A stretch of DNA of 64,000 nucleotides from Paracoccaceae bacterium (GCA_028284605.1 JANQRL010000022.1:1-64000), one strand, 5' to 3'. Shown: positions 28,505 through 39,158, counted from the first letter of the stretch. The notes: generated by a model not told the origin, from the sequence alone. Translations and numbers: made by a program.

Positions 28505-29686
28505 TCAGGGCGCGAGGTCGACAACCTCCACGGTTTCGCCCGCCTGGCGGGCGGGATCGTGGGGCGGCCGGACGAGGAGGCAATCGGCCCCGGCGAGCAC
28601 GGTGACCAGGGAACTGTCCTGACGGTCGAAAGCGCGGACCTTTCCATCGGCCTCACGAACCGCGCGCATGTAATGCTCGCGCGGACCGTTCGGCCCCAGA
28701 TCGGCGGCCAGGATCGCGCGGTCTCGTGGCGCCGGGGCGGCGCCGAGACCGAGCATCGCGCGGATCATCGGTAGAATGAAGATATGCCCGCAAACCATTG
28801 CCGAGACTGGGTTTCCCGGAAGGCCCACCATGGCGGCATCGCCGAGCCTGCCGGCCATCAGCGGCTTGCCCGGGCGCATCGCGATCCGGTAGAAGGCGCG
28901 CTCCATCCCGAGCGCCTCGGCCACCGGCCCGACGAGGTCGTGATCGCCCACCGAGGCGCCGCCGCTGGTCACAATCAGATCGGCGCCCTCGGCGAGCCCG
29001 AAGGCGGTTTCGAGGGAAGATGCATCGTCGGCGGCAATGGGCAGGAGCCGGGGCTCGGCGCCGGCGGCGCGCAGGAGGGCATGGAGCCCGTAGCTGTTCG
29101 AGGCGATGATCTGGTCCGGGCCGGGAGCGCCGCCGGGGGGCACCAGTTCGTCGCCGGTGGCCAGCAGGGCGACGACGGGCCGGCGTGTCACGGGCACTTC
29201 GGCGATGTTCATGGCGGCGAGGAGGGCGATGTCGGACGGCGTGAGCCGCCGGGGCGCGTCGAGGGTGAAACCGGCTTCGAAATCGCCCCCCGCGGGCCGG
29301 ACATAGCGGTCGGGCGTGAGAGTATCGCCGAGGGTCAGCCGGTCGGCCTCCCGAACCGCATCCTCCTGGATGACGATCCGGTCGGCGCCGTCGGGCACCG
29401 GGGCGCCGGTGAAGATCCGGACCGCCTCGCCGGGGCCGACCTGCCCGGCGAAGCGCCGGCCCGCCGCGGCCTCGCCGATCACCCGGAACTCCGCGCCGGG
29501 CCGCACCTCCGCCTCCCGCACCGCATAGCCGTCCATGGCCGAGGACGGGAAGGGCGGCTGCGCGCGCCGGGCGATCTGCGATTCGGCCAGGACCCGGCCC
29601 GCCGCCTCGGTCAGCGGCACGGGCTCCGGGGGCAGGGGCGAGACCAGAGAAAACAGGCGGTCGAGCGCCTCGGCGACCGAGATCAT
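28505..29686 (-). CDS. moeA: Molybdopterin molybdotransferase MoeA
   Basis: Inserts molybdate into adenylylated molybdopterin, the last step of molybdenum cofactor assembly. 393 residues. Domain signatures are [13 protein letters not shown] near 45-57, [20 protein letters not shown] near 92-111, and the MPT-binding [14 protein letters not shown] and [11 protein letters not shown]. The start codon overlaps the moaC stop by 4 bp, so the pair is co-translated as part of the trpGDC-moaC-moeA run. Confidence 0.96.
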   Translation of the reverse strand: MISVAEALDRLFSLVSPLPPEPVPLTEAAGRVLAESQIARRAQPPFPSSAMDGYAVREAEVRPGAEFRVIGEAAAGRRFAGQVGPGEAVRIFTGAPVPDGADRIVIQEDAVREADRLTLGDTLTPDRYVRPAGGDFEAGFTLDAPRRLTPSDIALLAAMNIAEVPVTRRPVVALLATGDELVPPGGAPGPDQIIASNSYGLHALLRAAGAEPRLLPIAADDASSLETAFGLAEGADLIVTSGGASVGDHDLVGPVAEALGMERAFYRIAMRPGKPLMAGRLGDAAMVGLPGNPVSAMVCGHIFILPMIRAMLGLGAAPAPRDRAILAADLGPNGPREHYMRAVREADGKVRAFDRQDSSLVTVLAGADCLLVRPPHDPARQAGETVEVVDLAP

Positions 29687-30159
29687 GGCGCCTCGAACCG
29701 CCCCGACTTGCCGCCATCCTTGAGCGTCACCCGGATACCGCCGATCTCCATGTCGCGCTGCGCGGCCTTCAGCATGTCATAGATCGTCAGCGCCGCGGTC
29801 GAGACGGCGGTGAGCGCCTCCATCTCCACGCCGGTGGGACCCGTGGTGCGGACCGTCGCCCTAATCCGGACGCCGGGCAGGTCCGGGTCGGGCGTGAGGT
29901 CGAGGGCCACCTTGGTCAGCGGCAGGGGGTGGCAGAGCGGGATCAGGTCGGCGGTCTTCTTCGCCCCCATGATCCCGGCGAGCCGCGCGACGCCCAGCAC
30001 ATCGCCCTTGCCGGCGCGGCCTTCGGTGACAAGCGCCAGGGTCTCGGCGGACATCCGGACAAAGCCCGTCGCCTCCGCCACCCGGTCGGTCGCGTCCTTG
30101 TCGGTGACATCGACCATATGGGCCTGACCGGCGCCGTCGAAATGGGTGAGCTTCGCCAT
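29683..30159 (-). CDS. moaC: Cyclic pyranopterin monophosphate synthase MoaC
   Basis: Second enzyme of molybdopterin synthesis, acting on the MoaA product. 158 residues. Signatures are [30 protein letters not shown] with the catalytic histidine, and [26 protein letters not shown] near 105-130. The ATG immediately abuts the trpC stop codon and the 3' end overlaps moeA by 4 bp, showing tight operon packing between tryptophan and molybdenum cofactor genes. Confidence 0.96.
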   Translation of the reverse strand: MAKLTHFDGAGQAHMVDVTDKDATDRVAEATGFVRMSAETLALVTEGRAGKGDVLGVARLAGIMGAKKTADLIPLCHPLPLTKVALDLTPDPDLPGVRIRATVRTTGPTGVEMEALTAVSTAALTIYDMLKAAQRDMEIGGIRVTLKDGGKSGRFEAP

Positions 30160-30966
30160 CTAAAGCCCCGCGGCCGTGTAGGGATTCGCCAGCAGCGCCC
30201 GCGTCGCCCCGGCCACATCCGCCTGCCGCATCAGGCTCTCGCCGATCAGGAACGCCCGCGCTCCGAAGCGCGCCAGATCGGCCAGGTGCTCCGGCGTCTC
30301 AAGCCCGCTCTCCGCGACCATCAACCGGTCCGGCGGGACCAGCCGCGAGAGCCTCCGTGTGGTCTCCAGGCTGGTCTCGAACGTGTTCAAGTCGCGGTTG
30401 TTGATGCCGATCATGCGGCTCTCAAGCAGCTCTGCGCGCTCCAGTTCTGCCTCGTCATGGACCTCTAGCAGAGCGTCCATGTCCCACTGCTGTGCCGCGG
30501 CCTCGAGCTCCGCCGCCTGAGCGTCGCTGACGCTGGCGAGGATGATCAGGATGCAATCGGCGCCGAGGGCGCGGGCCTCGGCCACCTGCCAGGGATCGTA
30601 GAGGAAATCCTTGCGCAGGCAGGGCAGGGCGGTGGCGGCGCGGGCGGTGGTCAGGTAGGTGTCGTCGCCCTGAAAGGACGGCCCGTCGGTGAGCACCGAG
30701 AGGCAGGTCGCGCCGCCGTCTTCATAGGCTTTGGCGAGAGCCGGCGGATCGAAATCCTCGCGGATCAGGCCCTTCGAGGGGCTCGCCTTCTTGATCTCTG
30801 CGATCAGGCCGTACCCATCGCGGGTCGCCTCGCCGAGGCGTTTCGCGAAGCCGCGCGGCGGGTCGGCGGCTTTCGCCCGGGCCTCGATCTCGCCCTGGGG
30901 AATCTCGGCCTTGCGCGCCGCGATCTCCTCAAGCTTATAGGCTTTGATCTCGTCGAGGATGCTCAT
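30160..30966 (-). CDS. trpC: Indole-3-glycerol phosphate synthase
   Basis: Closes the indole ring in tryptophan synthesis. 268 residues, monofunctional (no fused TrpF). (beta/alpha)8 signatures are [20 protein letters not shown] near 55-74, [48 protein letters not shown], and [16 protein letters not shown]. The start overlaps the trpD stop by 4 bp. Confidence 0.97.
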   Translation of the reverse strand: MSILDEIKAYKLEEIAARKAEIPQGEIEARAKAADPPRGFAKRLGEATRDGYGLIAEIKKASPSKGLIREDFDPPALAKAYEDGGATCLSVLTDGPSFQGDDTYLTTARAATALPCLRKDFLYDPWQVAEARALGADCILIILASVSDAQAAELEAAAQQWDMDALLEVHDEAELERAELLESRMIGINNRDLNTFETSLETTRRLSRLVPPDRLMVAESGLETPEHLADLARFGARAFLIGESLMRQADVAGATRALLANPYTAAGL

Positions 30967-31985
30967 GCGGCGGCGCCCTGCGTCACGCGGGCGAGCGTTT
31001 CAACGGCCCGGAGCGCCGCACCGCTATCGATGCTTTCGCGCGCCAGTTCAACGCCTTCCGGCAGGGTCCTCACCTTATCCGCCACGACCAGAGCCGCCGC
31101 CGCGTTCAGCAGCACCGCGTCGCGATAGGCCCCCTCCGCGCCGTCGAGCAGGGCCCGGAATGCCGCGCCATTCTCCTCCGGCGTGCCGCCGAGGATGTCC
31201 TTGAACGGATGCTCGGGCAGGCCGGCCTCTTCGGGATGAACCTCGCGAGAGGCGATCTTGCCGTCCCGCAGTTCCGCCACCGATGTCGGCCCGCTGATCG
31301 AAACCTCGTCGGTCCCGTCGGCGCCGTGGACGATCCAGACCGCTTCCGATCCGAGTTGCTGCAAGGTCTCCGCCATCGGGAAGATCAGGTCGATGGCGAA
31401 GGCGCCGGTGAGCTGGCGTTTCACCCCGGCGGGGTTGGTCAGGGGGCCGAGAATGTTGAAGATCGTCTTCGAGCCCAGCTCCTGGCGCACCGGCATCACG
31501 TGGCGGATCGCCGGGTGGTGCATCGGCGCCATCATGAAGCCGATCCCGGCCTCGCGCAGGCCCCGCTCCACCACCTCCGGGCCGACCATCACCTCGATCC
31601 CCATCTGGCCGAGGGCATCCGCCGCGCCGGATTTGGAACTGAGGTTCCGGTTGCCGTGCTTGGCAACCGGCACGTCTGCGCCGGCCACCACGAAGGCGGT
31701 GGCAGTGGAGATGTTGAGCGTCCCCTTGCCGTCGCCGCCGGTGCCGACGATGTCCATCGCCCCCTCCGGCGCCTCGACGGCCACGCATTTGGCGCGCATC
31801 ACCGCGGCGGCGGCGGCATATTCGGCGACCGACTCGCCCCGCGCCCGCATCGCCATCAGAAGGCCCCCCATCTGCGCCGGGGTCGCGGTGCCCTCGAAGA
31901 GGTGCTCGAAGGCTTCGGTCGCCTGGGCGCGGCTCAGCGGCCCCTCCGAGGCGGCGAAGATCAGCGGCTTCATCGCGTCGCTCAT
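30963..31985 (-). CDS. trpD: Anthranilate phosphoribosyltransferase
   Basis: Transfers phosphoribose from PRPP to anthranilate. 340 residues. Key motifs are [22 protein letters not shown] near 79-100 (PRPP/Mg loop), [18 protein letters not shown], and [37 protein letters not shown]. 4-bp overlaps on both sides (trpG upstream, trpC downstream) show one translational unit. Confidence 0.97.
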   Translation of the reverse strand: MSDAMKPLIFAASEGPLSRAQATEAFEHLFEGTATPAQMGGLLMAMRARGESVAEYAAAAAVMRAKCVAVEAPEGAMDIVGTGGDGKGTLNISTATAFVVAGADVPVAKHGNRNLSSKSGAADALGQMGIEVMVGPEVVERGLREAGIGFMMAPMHHPAIRHVMPVRQELGSKTIFNILGPLTNPAGVKRQLTGAFAIDLIFPMAETLQQLGSEAVWIVHGADGTDEVSISGPTSVAELRDGKIASREVHPEEAGLPEHPFKDILGGTPEENGAAFRALLDGAEGAYRDAVLLNAAAALVVADKVRTLPEGVELARESIDSGAALRAVETLARVTQGAAA

Positions 31986-32563
31986 GCGGGCACCGGCACC
32001 TGGTCGAGGAAGTTCTTCAGGAGCGCGTGGCCATGCTCCGACCGGATGCTCTCGGGGTGGAACTGCACGCCGTGGATCGGCAGTTCGCGGTGCGAGAGGC
32101 CCATGATCGTGCCGTCATCGAGTTCCGCCGTGACCTTGAGGCCCTCAGGCAGGGTCTCCCGCTCGACGATCAGGGAATGGTAGCGCGTCGCCTCGAAGGG
32201 CGAGGGCAGGCCGGCGAAGACGCCGCCGCCGCGATGGGTCACCCGGCCCATCTTGCCGTGGACGATCTCGTGGCAGCGCGTGACCGTGCCCCCAAAGGCT
32301 TGGCCGATGGCCTGATGACCGAGACAGACGCCCAAGAGCGGCGTTCGGGTCTCCGCCGCCGCTTCGACCAGGGCGAGGCAGATGCCCGCCTCGTCCGGTG
32401 TGCAGGGCCCGGGGGAGAGCACGATCCCGGCGGGCCGGAGCGCCATCGCCGCCTGCACGTCGAGCGCATCGTTGCGGTGGACCTCGATCTCGGCCCCGAG
32501 CTCGCCCAGGTAATGGACCAGGTTGTAGGTGAAGCTGTCGTAGTTATCGACGAGGAGAAGCAC
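31982..32563 (-). CDS. trpG: Anthranilate synthase component II (glutamine amidotransferase)
   Basis: Supplies ammonia from glutamine to TrpE; the same family also serves aminodeoxychorismate synthase (PabA), so it may be shared. 193 residues. Nucleophile elbow [10 protein letters not shown] and late His-Glu pair in the segment ending GVQFHPESI. The GTG at 32563 was chosen as start because it gives [15 protein letters not shown] and has GGAGG 8 nt upstream; extensions beyond it are not family-like. trpE lies 2 kb away on the same strand, split off by a gene on the other strand. Confidence 0.95.
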   Translation of the reverse strand: MLLLVDNYDSFTYNLVHYLGELGAEIEVHRNDALDVQAAMALRPAGIVLSPGPCTPDEAGICLALVEAAAETRTPLLGVCLGHQAIGQAFGGTVTRCHEIVHGKMGRVTHRGGGVFAGLPSPFEATRYHSLIVERETLPEGLKVTAELDDGTIMGLSHRELPIHGVQFHPESIRSEHGHALLKNFLDQVPVPA

Positions 32564-32612
32564 CGCCCGGACCTCCGTTGCGAAAAGGGCTACCGCGACC
32601 CGGGGATCGCGC

Positions 32613-32640
32613 GGTATAGTCTGGCCTAAATGAGCCGCAA
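32613..32640 (-). promoter_or_regulatory. Probable promoter of the trpGDC-moaC-moeA run
   Basis: Minus strand: TTGCGG (32635-32640), 16-nt spacer, TATACC (32613-32618), 50 nt before the trpG GTG. No leader peptide with tandem Trp codons or attenuator hairpin was seen in the 137-bp gap. Confidence 0.4.
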
Positions 32641-32700
32641 GCCCCGATGCCGTCAAGGCCGGGCGGAGAAGCGGCGGGGCAGAGCAGCGGAGCATGTGGG

Positions 32701-34311
32701 ATGGGACGCGGGATTGTGTCGGGGCTGATCTGGGGCGCGGTGACAAGCCTCGTGATCCTCTCGGTGGCATCGCTCCTGGCCGGGCAGCCGGCCGGCAACA
32801 CCCCCCCCGAGGCGCCGCAGGTCGCGGCTCCCGAAGCGGCGGCCGTGGCCGAGCCCGATGCGGCCCCGGTGACCGAGGCAGCGGCCCCGACGCAGGACGA
32901 TATGCCGAGCAGCGTGCCCGAGGTCGCGGCGCCCCAAGCGGGCACCGCGGCGGCGCTGTCCGATACCGCCCCCGGCGACGCACCGGTGGCCACGGGGATC
33001 GAGGGCAGTCTCGCCACGCCGGAAGCCGGCACCACGCCGGAACTGGCGGCGGGCAGCGAGGCTCCGGTCCTGCCCAATCCCCAGGCCGCAGCTCCGGTTG
33101 TGCCGGGCGCTGACGGCACCGCCTCGATTTCCGCCGAACCAACCCAGCCGCCGACCCCCGAATCGTCGACCGCGGAGGCGATGCCGGACGCAACCGAAGA
33201 GATCGTGGTGGTCGAGGAGCCGGCCGGTCCCGATGTGCCGGGCGAGGCCGCCCAGCCAGTCGCATCGGCCGGGGAAACGGGCAGCGTAGACGCTGCGTCG
33301 GCGGAGCGGATCGCGCGCGGCGCTGATGACGGCGCGGCGACCGGGGGCGCGCAGACCTCCGAGGCGACGGGTGAGGTCGAAGAGGCTGCGCCCGTGGCGG
33401 ACGCCGCATCCGGCGAAACCGGGCCCCCACAGCCGGCTATCGTCACGTCCGAGACCGACCGGACACCGGCGACCGAGGACGCCGGCACCCGCCTCGCGCT
33501 GGCCGGGGAGACGGCGGGCCTGCCCAGCGCCGGAAACGGGGTGGTGATCCGCCGCCCCGGGGCCGACGCCTCCGAAGAGGCCGCCACCGCCCCGGCGGAG
33601 AGCGGCGACGTGCTGACGGTAGAGGAATTGCCGGCCGACGCCCCGGCGCTCCTGCGCTATGCCGAGCCGTTCGAGAACGAGGCGGGGCTGCCGATGATGG
33701 CTATCGTCGTGGTCGATGACGGCAGTCTCGACGGTGCGGTGACGGCCCTGGGCGGCTTGCCGTTTCCGATCAGCGTGGGGGTCGATCCGGCGGCGCCGGA
33801 TGCCGCCGAGGCTGCGGCGGGCTATCGCGCCGCGGGCTTCGAGGTGCTGGCGGTGCCGAGCCTGCCGCAGGGCGCCGCGCCCGCGGATGTCGAGGTGACC
33901 TTGGGCGCCGCCTTCGAGGCGGTGCCGGAGGCGGTCGCGCTCCTCGATGCGGGCGCCGCCGGACTTCAGGGGCCGGGTGGGGTCACCGATCAGGCCATGG
34001 CCGCGCTCGCCGCTGACGGCCGCGGTTTCGTGACCGTGTCGCGCGGGCTCAACGCGGCCTTGCGGGCGGCGGAGGCGGCGGAGGTGCCGAGCGCGGTGAT
34101 CTACCGCGATCTCGACGGTGAGGGGGAGGATGCGCGGGTGATCCGCCGGTTCCTCGACCAGGCCGCGTTCCGGGCCCGGCAGGAGGGCGGCGTGGTGATG
34201 CTGGCCCGCGCCCGGCCCGACACGATCTCGGCGCTGATCCTCTGGGGGACAGCCAACCGCCGGGGCCAGGTGGCGCTGGTGCCGGTGAGCGCGATCCTTC
34301 GGGGGGATTAG
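32701..34311 (+). CDS. Divergent polysaccharide deacetylase family protein (YibQ/DUF610)
   Basis: 536 residues. An N-terminal membrane anchor at about 7-25 ([20 protein letters not shown]) is followed by a long low-complexity linker rich in Ala, Pro, Glu, Thr and Val (about 27-310). The C-terminal deacetylase-like (beta/alpha) domain from about 312 contains [31 protein letters not shown] and later [16 protein letters not shown]. Divergent deacetylases often lack some metal ligands; activity is uncertain. A periplasmic location is likely. The ATG at 32701 was chosen to start at the anchor. It lies between trpG and trpE on the opposite strand. Confidence 0.85.
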   Translation: MGRGIVSGLIWGAVTSLVILSVASLLAGQPAGNTPPEAPQVAAPEAAAVAEPDAAPVTEAAAPTQDDMPSSVPEVAAPQAGTAAALSDTAPGDAPVATGIEGSLATPEAGTTPELAAGSEAPVLPNPQAAAPVVPGADGTASISAEPTQPPTPESSTAEAMPDATEEIVVVEEPAGPDVPGEAAQPVASAGETGSVDAASAERIARGADDGAATGGAQTSEATGEVEEAAPVADAASGETGPPQPAIVTSETDRTPATEDAGTRLALAGETAGLPSAGNGVVIRRPGADASEEAATAPAESGDVLTVEELPADAPALLRYAEPFENEAGLPMMAIVVVDDGSLDGAVTALGGLPFPISVGVDPAAPDAAEAAAGYRAAGFEVLAVPSLPQGAAPADVEVTLGAAFEAVPEAVALLDAGAAGLQGPGGVTDQAMAALAADGRGFVTVSRGLNAALRAAEAAEVPSAVIYRDLDGEGEDARVIRRFLDQAAFRARQEGGVVMLARARPDTISALILWGTANRRGQVALVPVSAILRGD

Positions 34312-34323
34312 CGGGCCGGCGCC

Positions 34324-34455
34324 CTGATTTTCGTCGAAAATCAGAATGTTCCGAGTTTTCGACGAAAACTCGGCCTGCCAATGTCGAGCAGTTGCTTGAT
34401 CCCTGGGGCGCCTGATCTTCGCGAAGATCAGGTCCGAGTTTTCGCGAAAACTCGG
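34324..34455. repeat. Four tandem palindromes, TTTTCG family (cluster C)
   Basis: Between the convergent deacetylase gene and trpE. Element 1 (34324-34344): arms CTGATTTTCG, central T. Element 2 (34351-34373): arms CCGAGTTTTCG, central A. Element 3 (34411-34432): arms CCTGATCTTCG, no centre base. Element 4 (34434-34455): arms CCGAGTTTTCG, no centre base. All four are perfect. Elements 1+2 and 3+4 repeat the ordered pair seen in cluster A (3318-3362). No T-tracts follow. Confidence 0.92.
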
Positions 34456-34491
34456 TTGAGGGACATCCCCCCTGTTGCGGCGAGACGCAGG

Positions 34492-35997
34492 CTAGTTCCC
34501 GCCCCGGAACCGCGCCGCGTCCTCCGCCGCCCGCCAGATCGCCCGGGCCTTGTGAACCGTCTCCATGAACTCCGCCTCGGGGTCGCTGTCATAGACCACA
34601 CCGCCGCCCGCTTGGGTGTAGAGGTCCTCGCCCTTCAGAACCGCGGTGCGGAGCGCGATGCACATATCCATGTCACCGCCCGCCGAGAAATAGCCCACGC
34701 CGCCGCCATAGATGCCGCGCTTTTCCGGCTCCAACTCGTCGATGATCTCCATCGCTCGCACCTTCGGCGCGCCGGAAAGAGTCCCAGCGGGAAGGCCGGC
34801 GAGCAGGGCGGAGAGCGCGTCGTGATCGTCCGACAACTCGCCCACCACATTGGAGACGATATGCATCACATGGGAATAGCGCTCGACCATGAACTCCTCG
34901 GTCGGGCGCACGGTGCCGATCTTCGCCACCCGGCCGACATCGTTGCGGCCGAGATCGAGGAGCATCAGGTGCTCGGCCAGTTCCTTCTCATCGGCCATCA
35001 GATCGGCTTCGTTCGCGCGGTCCTCGTCCGCTGTCACGCCGCGCGGGCGGGTGCCGGCGATGGGGCGGATGGTGACTTCGGTGCCGAAGACCCGGACCAG
35101 AATCTCGGGGGAGGCACCGATCACCTGGAAGCCGCCGAAATTGAAGAAGAACATGAAGGGCGAGGGGTTGGTGCGCCGCAGCGAGCGGTAGAGCGCGAAG
35201 GGCGGCTCGCGGAAGGTCTGGCGCCAGCGCTGCGCCGGCACGACCTGAAAGATATCTCCGGCACGGATATACTCCTTGGCCCGCTCCACCGCCGCCTTGT
35301 AGCCGTCGCGGGTGAAGTTGGAGACCGGCGGGTTGGCCGGTTCGATCTCACCCAAGGCCCGGGTGGCGTCGGCCACGGGGCGATCAAGGGCCCGCTCGGC
35401 ATCCATCACCCGTTCCGCCGCCTGGGCGTAGGCCGCGCGCGCGTCGAGCCCGCCCGAGGCCCAGACCGGGGCCACCAGGATCACCTCGCCCTTCACCCCG
35501 TCGAGCACGGCGACGACCGAGGGCCGCAGCATCACGGCGTCAGGCAGGCCGAGGGGATCGGGATTGACGTCCGGCAGGTGCTCGACAAGGCGGATCATGT
35601 CGTAGCCGAGATAGCCGAAAAGCCCGGCGGAGGCGGCCGGCAGGTCCTCGGGCAGGTCGATCCGGCTTTCGGCCAGGAGCGACCGAAGCGCGTCGAGGGG
35701 CGGCCCCGGCATGTCCTCGGAGGCGTCCTCGTCATAGCGCGCGGCCCGGTTCACCCGGGAGGTCTCGCCCCGGCACTCCCAGATCAGGTCCGGGTTCATG
35801 CCGATGATCGAATAGCGGCCCCGCACCTCGCCGCCGGTCACGCTTTCGAGCACGAAGGCGTGCCGCCCGGCATTGGCGAGCTTCAGCATCAGCGAGACCG
35901 GCGTGTCGAGATCGGCGGCGAGCTTGCGGTAGACGACCTGGTTCAGGCCCGCCTCATGGCCCGGGCGGAACGCCTCGAAATCCGGGGTTAGTGCCAT
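34492..35997 (-). CDS. trpE: Anthranilate synthase component I
   Basis: Converts chorismate to anthranilate with TrpG. 501 residues. The N-terminal feedback region has the LLES-type tryptophan-binding segment FVLESVTGGEVRGRYSIIG. The catalytic domain contains GDIFQVVPAQRW, PIAGTRPRG, LLDLGRNDVGRV, FPAGTLSGAPKVRAMEIIDELEP and GGGVGYFSAGGDMDMCIALRTA. Its start is only 3 bp after the PpiD-like gene stop, so it is expressed from that upstream unit rather than from a private leader with attenuator. Confidence 0.97.
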   Translation of the reverse strand: MALTPDFEAFRPGHEAGLNQVVYRKLAADLDTPVSLMLKLANAGRHAFVLESVTGGEVRGRYSIIGMNPDLIWECRGETSRVNRAARYDEDASEDMPGPPLDALRSLLAESRIDLPEDLPAASAGLFGYLGYDMIRLVEHLPDVNPDPLGLPDAVMLRPSVVAVLDGVKGEVILVAPVWASGGLDARAAYAQAAERVMDAERALDRPVADATRALGEIEPANPPVSNFTRDGYKAAVERAKEYIRAGDIFQVVPAQRWRQTFREPPFALYRSLRRTNPSPFMFFFNFGGFQVIGASPEILVRVFGTEVTIRPIAGTRPRGVTADEDRANEADLMADEKELAEHLMLLDLGRNDVGRVAKIGTVRPTEEFMVERYSHVMHIVSNVVGELSDDHDALSALLAGLPAGTLSGAPKVRAMEIIDELEPEKRGIYGGGVGYFSAGGDMDMCIALRTAVLKGEDLYTQAGGGVVYDSDPEAEFMETVHKARAIWRAAEDAARFRGGN

Positions 35998-36000
35998 GGC

Positions 36001-37842
36001 CTATTGCAGATTGGAATGGACCGCGTTGATCGCGGCCTGGTCGATCTGCACTTCGGTCCCGGCGAGGATTTGGTTCAGGAAGGCCAAGAAGAGGTCGTCG
36101 GCGATGGCCGCCCCGGCCTGTTCGCCCAGCGTGCCGATCCGCCGTGCCACCTCTGCATCGCCCGAGACGGGCAGGCGCACCGCCTCGACCCGGGCGATGA
36201 TCGGGCCGTCTTCGGTCTCCACCATCGCGATGCCACCCTCGGCCACGTCGAAAATCCGCTCGATGAGTTCGGGCGGCGTGCCGGCGATGAAGCTGCGGCG
36301 GGTGAGGCCGGTCTCCATCATGGGCGTCGGCTGTGCCGGGGTGAAGCCGCCCTCAGCGATCAGTTCCGAGATCAGCCGCTCGGCCTGGAGCGCCAGTGCC
36401 GCGTTGGTCTGGACGCGGAGCCAGGCCGCGCCTACCTCCTCTCGCACCGCCTCGAGCGGCGGCACGGCAGGGGGCACGACGGCATCGATCCGCAGCACGA
36501 AGAGCCCGCCATCGTCGAGATCGTGCAGCTCGGGGAAATCGCCGGGCTGGGCCGTCACGACCACGTCCTGAAATGCCGCATAGGCGGCGATCCCGTCGGT
36601 GACGGAGGGGTCCCAGGTGAGGCTGCCCAGTTCCATATCGGTATTGGCGACCACGTCTTCGAGCGTCGCGCCGCCGGCCACCAGATCGTTGATCGGGTCG
36701 ATCTTGTCTTCGATCCGGCGCCTTGCCTGGGCGGCGGCGACCTCGGCGCGCAGGTCCTCGCGGGCGTCCTCGAAGGGCACATCGAGGGCGTCGAGGATCG
36801 CGTTCATCCGAAAGAGCGCCGGGCCGAGGGAGGTCTCGAACGGGCCCACGACATCGCCGGGCTCCGCCGCGAAGACCGCCGCACCCGCCGGGCCCAGATC
36901 GTCCTCGGCCACATCGCCTAGGTCGACATCGGAGAGGTCAAGGCCGCGGTCGGCCACGAGGCTCTCGAACGTCGCGCCGCCGGTTGTGAGCGCGATCGCC
37001 GCCGCACTTGCGCTCTCGGCATCGGGCAGCACCAGCCGTTCCACCAGCCGTCGCTCCGGGCGAAGATAATCGGTGATCCGCTCCTGATAGATCTCGCGCA
37101 GGATGTCCTCATCGATTTCCAGATCGCCCTGCATCATCTCCGGCGTGATCCAGGCATAGGTCACCTCGCGCCGCTCGGGCGTCGTGAAGAGGTCGCCATT
37201 GTCGGCATGGAACGCCTGAAGCTCGGCGGGGGTCGCGGGCGGGATCGGGATGCTGAGATTGTCGGCAGTGAACCGGATCCAGGCGACATCGCGTTCCTCG
37301 CCGATGAACCGCGCCAGGGCCTCGGCATAGGCGTCCGGCGCGGGGATGCCGGTGACGACGGCGCCCTGGACCAGGGTGCGGGCCATCTCCTCGCGCAGGC
37401 TCGTCTCGAACTGCGCCTCGCTCAACCCCTGCCGCTCCAGGGTGAACTGATAGGCTTCGCGGTTGAAGCTGCCGTCGAGGCCACGGAAGGTGGGGATCTG
37501 CACGACCTGTTCCGCCACGATCTCGTCGCCGACAGAGAGGCCGAGGCGGGTGGTCTCGTTGTCGAGCGCCCGCTGGGTGACGAGCTGGTTCAGCACCGCC
37601 TGATCGAGGCCGATAGCCTGGGCCTGGGGAAAGGAAAGCGGCTGCTGCGTGGCGGCGGTGAAGGCGTTGATCTGGTCGGAGAGCGCGTTGGCATAATCCT
37701 GCACCGTGACCTCCTTCTCGCCCACGGTGCCGAGGGTGCGGACATTGCCCGAGAGCCCCGTCGTGCCAAAGCCAATGAGGCCGATGAAGAGCAGGATGAG
37801 GATGACCCAGACGCCGATCCGGCGGGTTTTGCTCTCTGCCAT
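36001..37842 (-). CDS. PpiD-like peptidylprolyl isomerase / periplasmic chaperone
   Basis: 613 residues. An N-terminal inner-membrane anchor (about 11-30, VWVILILLFIGLIGFGTTGL) is followed by a SurA_N-like helical chaperone domain (KEVTVQDYANALSDQINAFTA onward). A parvulin-like rotamase region lies around 240-370 (PERRLVERLVLPDAESASAAA, then GDVVGPFETSLGPALFRM). The C-terminal region is a second degenerate parvulin-like segment. It helps fold outer-membrane and periplasmic proteins. Start ATG 37842 gives the basic-then-hydrophobic N-terminus; a further 89-codon in-frame extension was rejected. Confidence 0.9.
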   Translation of the reverse strand: MAESKTRRIGVWVILILLFIGLIGFGTTGLSGNVRTLGTVGEKEVTVQDYANALSDQINAFTAATQQPLSFPQAQAIGLDQAVLNQLVTQRALDNETTRLGLSVGDEIVAEQVVQIPTFRGLDGSFNREAYQFTLERQGLSEAQFETSLREEMARTLVQGAVVTGIPAPDAYAEALARFIGEERDVAWIRFTADNLSIPIPPATPAELQAFHADNGDLFTTPERREVTYAWITPEMMQGDLEIDEDILREIYQERITDYLRPERRLVERLVLPDAESASAAAIALTTGGATFESLVADRGLDLSDVDLGDVAEDDLGPAGAAVFAAEPGDVVGPFETSLGPALFRMNAILDALDVPFEDAREDLRAEVAAAQARRRIEDKIDPINDLVAGGATLEDVVANTDMELGSLTWDPSVTDGIAAYAAFQDVVVTAQPGDFPELHDLDDGGLFVLRIDAVVPPAVPPLEAVREEVGAAWLRVQTNAALALQAERLISELIAEGGFTPAQPTPMMETGLTRRSFIAGTPPELIERIFDVAEGGIAMVETEDGPIIARVEAVRLPVSGDAEVARRIGTLGEQAGAAIADDLFLAFLNQILAGTEVQIDQAAINAVHSNLQ

Positions 37843-37906
37843 GGGGGCGGTCCCTGTCTCTTTTGGTTGCGGGAGTGAATAGGGGCCGGGGCCGGGGCCT
37901 GCAAGC

Positions 37907-39076
37907 TCAGAGCGCGAGGCTTTCGAGCCGGTCATAGAGTGCGGCGATGCCCTGCCGGTCGATATTGGCGAAGGCGATGCGGAGCTGGCGTGTGCCGCTT
38001 GCGTCGCTCTCCGGCGTGAACATGGTGCCGGGCAGGGCGAGGATGCCGGCCTCGGGGACGAGGCGGCGGCAGAGATCGTCGCTGGGGATGCCGAACGGGT
38101 GCTGGACATAGGCGAAATAGGCGCCGGCGCCGAGGAGCCGCCAGCCCGTCGCTTCGAGACGCGGCGCGCCCTCGGCGATGGCGGCGCGGCGGTCTAGGAT
38201 TTCGGCGCGTTCCCCGGCGAGCCATTGCCGGAGATTAGCGATCCCCCAGAGTGCGGCGTGCTGGCCGAGCTGCGGCGGGCAGATCGCGACGGTGTCGAGG
38301 AATTTCTCGGCCTCTGCGAGGCGGGCGGGGCTCGCCAGCATGGCACCGACGCGGTGGCCGGTCAGACGGTAGGACTTGGAGAAGGAATAGAGCGAGATCA
38401 CCGTCTCGTCCCAGCCCGGATCGGCGAAGAGCCCGTGCGGCGCGCCGGAGCGCGAGAGGAAGTCGCGGTAGGTTTCGTCGACGATCAGCGCGATGCCGTG
38501 GCGCCGGGCCAGTTCGGCGAATTCCGAGATCAGGCCGGGCGGGTATTCGACGCCGCCGGGGTTGTTCGGGGTGACCAGAGTGATGGCGCGGGTGCGGGAG
38601 GTGATGAGCGCGGCGGCGCGTTCCGGATCGGGCAGCAGGTCGGCGCCGGTGGGCAAGGGCACCGGAGTGATGCCGCTCATCTGGAGCCACATCGTGTGAT
38701 TGAAGTACCAGGGCGTGGGCAGGATGACTTCATCGCCCTCGGTGCAGAGCGTGGCAAGGGCCGCACAAAACGCCTGGTTGCAGCCGGCGGTGATCGCCAC
38801 CTGATCGGCCCGGACGGGGGAGCCGTAGAGGCGGGCGGTTTCCTCGGCCAGCGCGGCCCGAAGCTCGGGCAGCCCGAGCACCGGGCCGTAGAGATGCACG
38901 TCGGGGCTCGCACGCACCGCCTCGGCCATGGCCGCGCGGAGCGGCTCCGGCGGCGGAGCGACGGGGGCGGCCTGGCTGACATTGATCAGGGGGCGGTCGG
39001 GCGGGAAGGTCACGCCGTCGAGCCAGCGGCGGGCCTCCATCACAGGCGGGGCGAAGGTGGCGGCGGTGCGGGGCAT
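37907..39076 (-). CDS. Class I/II pyridoxal-phosphate aminotransferase
   Basis: 389 residues, fold-type I. The PLP lysine is K234 in SLYSFSKSYRLTGHRVGAM. The asparagine/aspartate contacts are in TPNNPGGVEYPP and IALIVDETYRDF. The family is that of aspartate-type aminotransferases, and the amino-acid preference cannot be set from sequence. 64 bp upstream of the PpiD-like gene, co-oriented, so possibly in one unit with trpE. Confidence 0.92.
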   Translation of the reverse strand: MPRTAATFAPPVMEARRWLDGVTFPPDRPLINVSQAAPVAPPPEPLRAAMAEAVRASPDVHLYGPVLGLPELRAALAEETARLYGSPVRADQVAITAGCNQAFCAALATLCTEGDEVILPTPWYFNHTMWLQMSGITPVPLPTGADLLPDPERAAALITSRTRAITLVTPNNPGGVEYPPGLISEFAELARRHGIALIVDETYRDFLSRSGAPHGLFADPGWDETVISLYSFSKSYRLTGHRVGAMLASPARLAEAEKFLDTVAICPPQLGQHAALWGIANLRQWLAGERAEILDRRAAIAEGAPRLEATGWRLLGAGAYFAYVQHPFGIPSDDLCRRLVPEAGILALPGTMFTPESDASGTRQLRIAFANIDRQGIAALYDRLESLAL

Positions 39077-39158
39077 CGGTGTGATCCAATTGTGCGCCTG
39101 CGGCGCGCTCTATTCTTTCATGCCTCCGGCGGGCGTTTTTCCACCAAGATGAAGGAGG

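Noticed and set aside
32564-32700. Tryptophan attenuator or T-box ahead of trpG
   Set aside because: No leader peptide with tandem Trp codons and no terminator/antiterminator pair in the 137-bp gap.
34381-35991. 536-codon open frame opposite trpE
   Set aside because: Starts inside palindrome cluster C and runs antisense to trpE; shadow.
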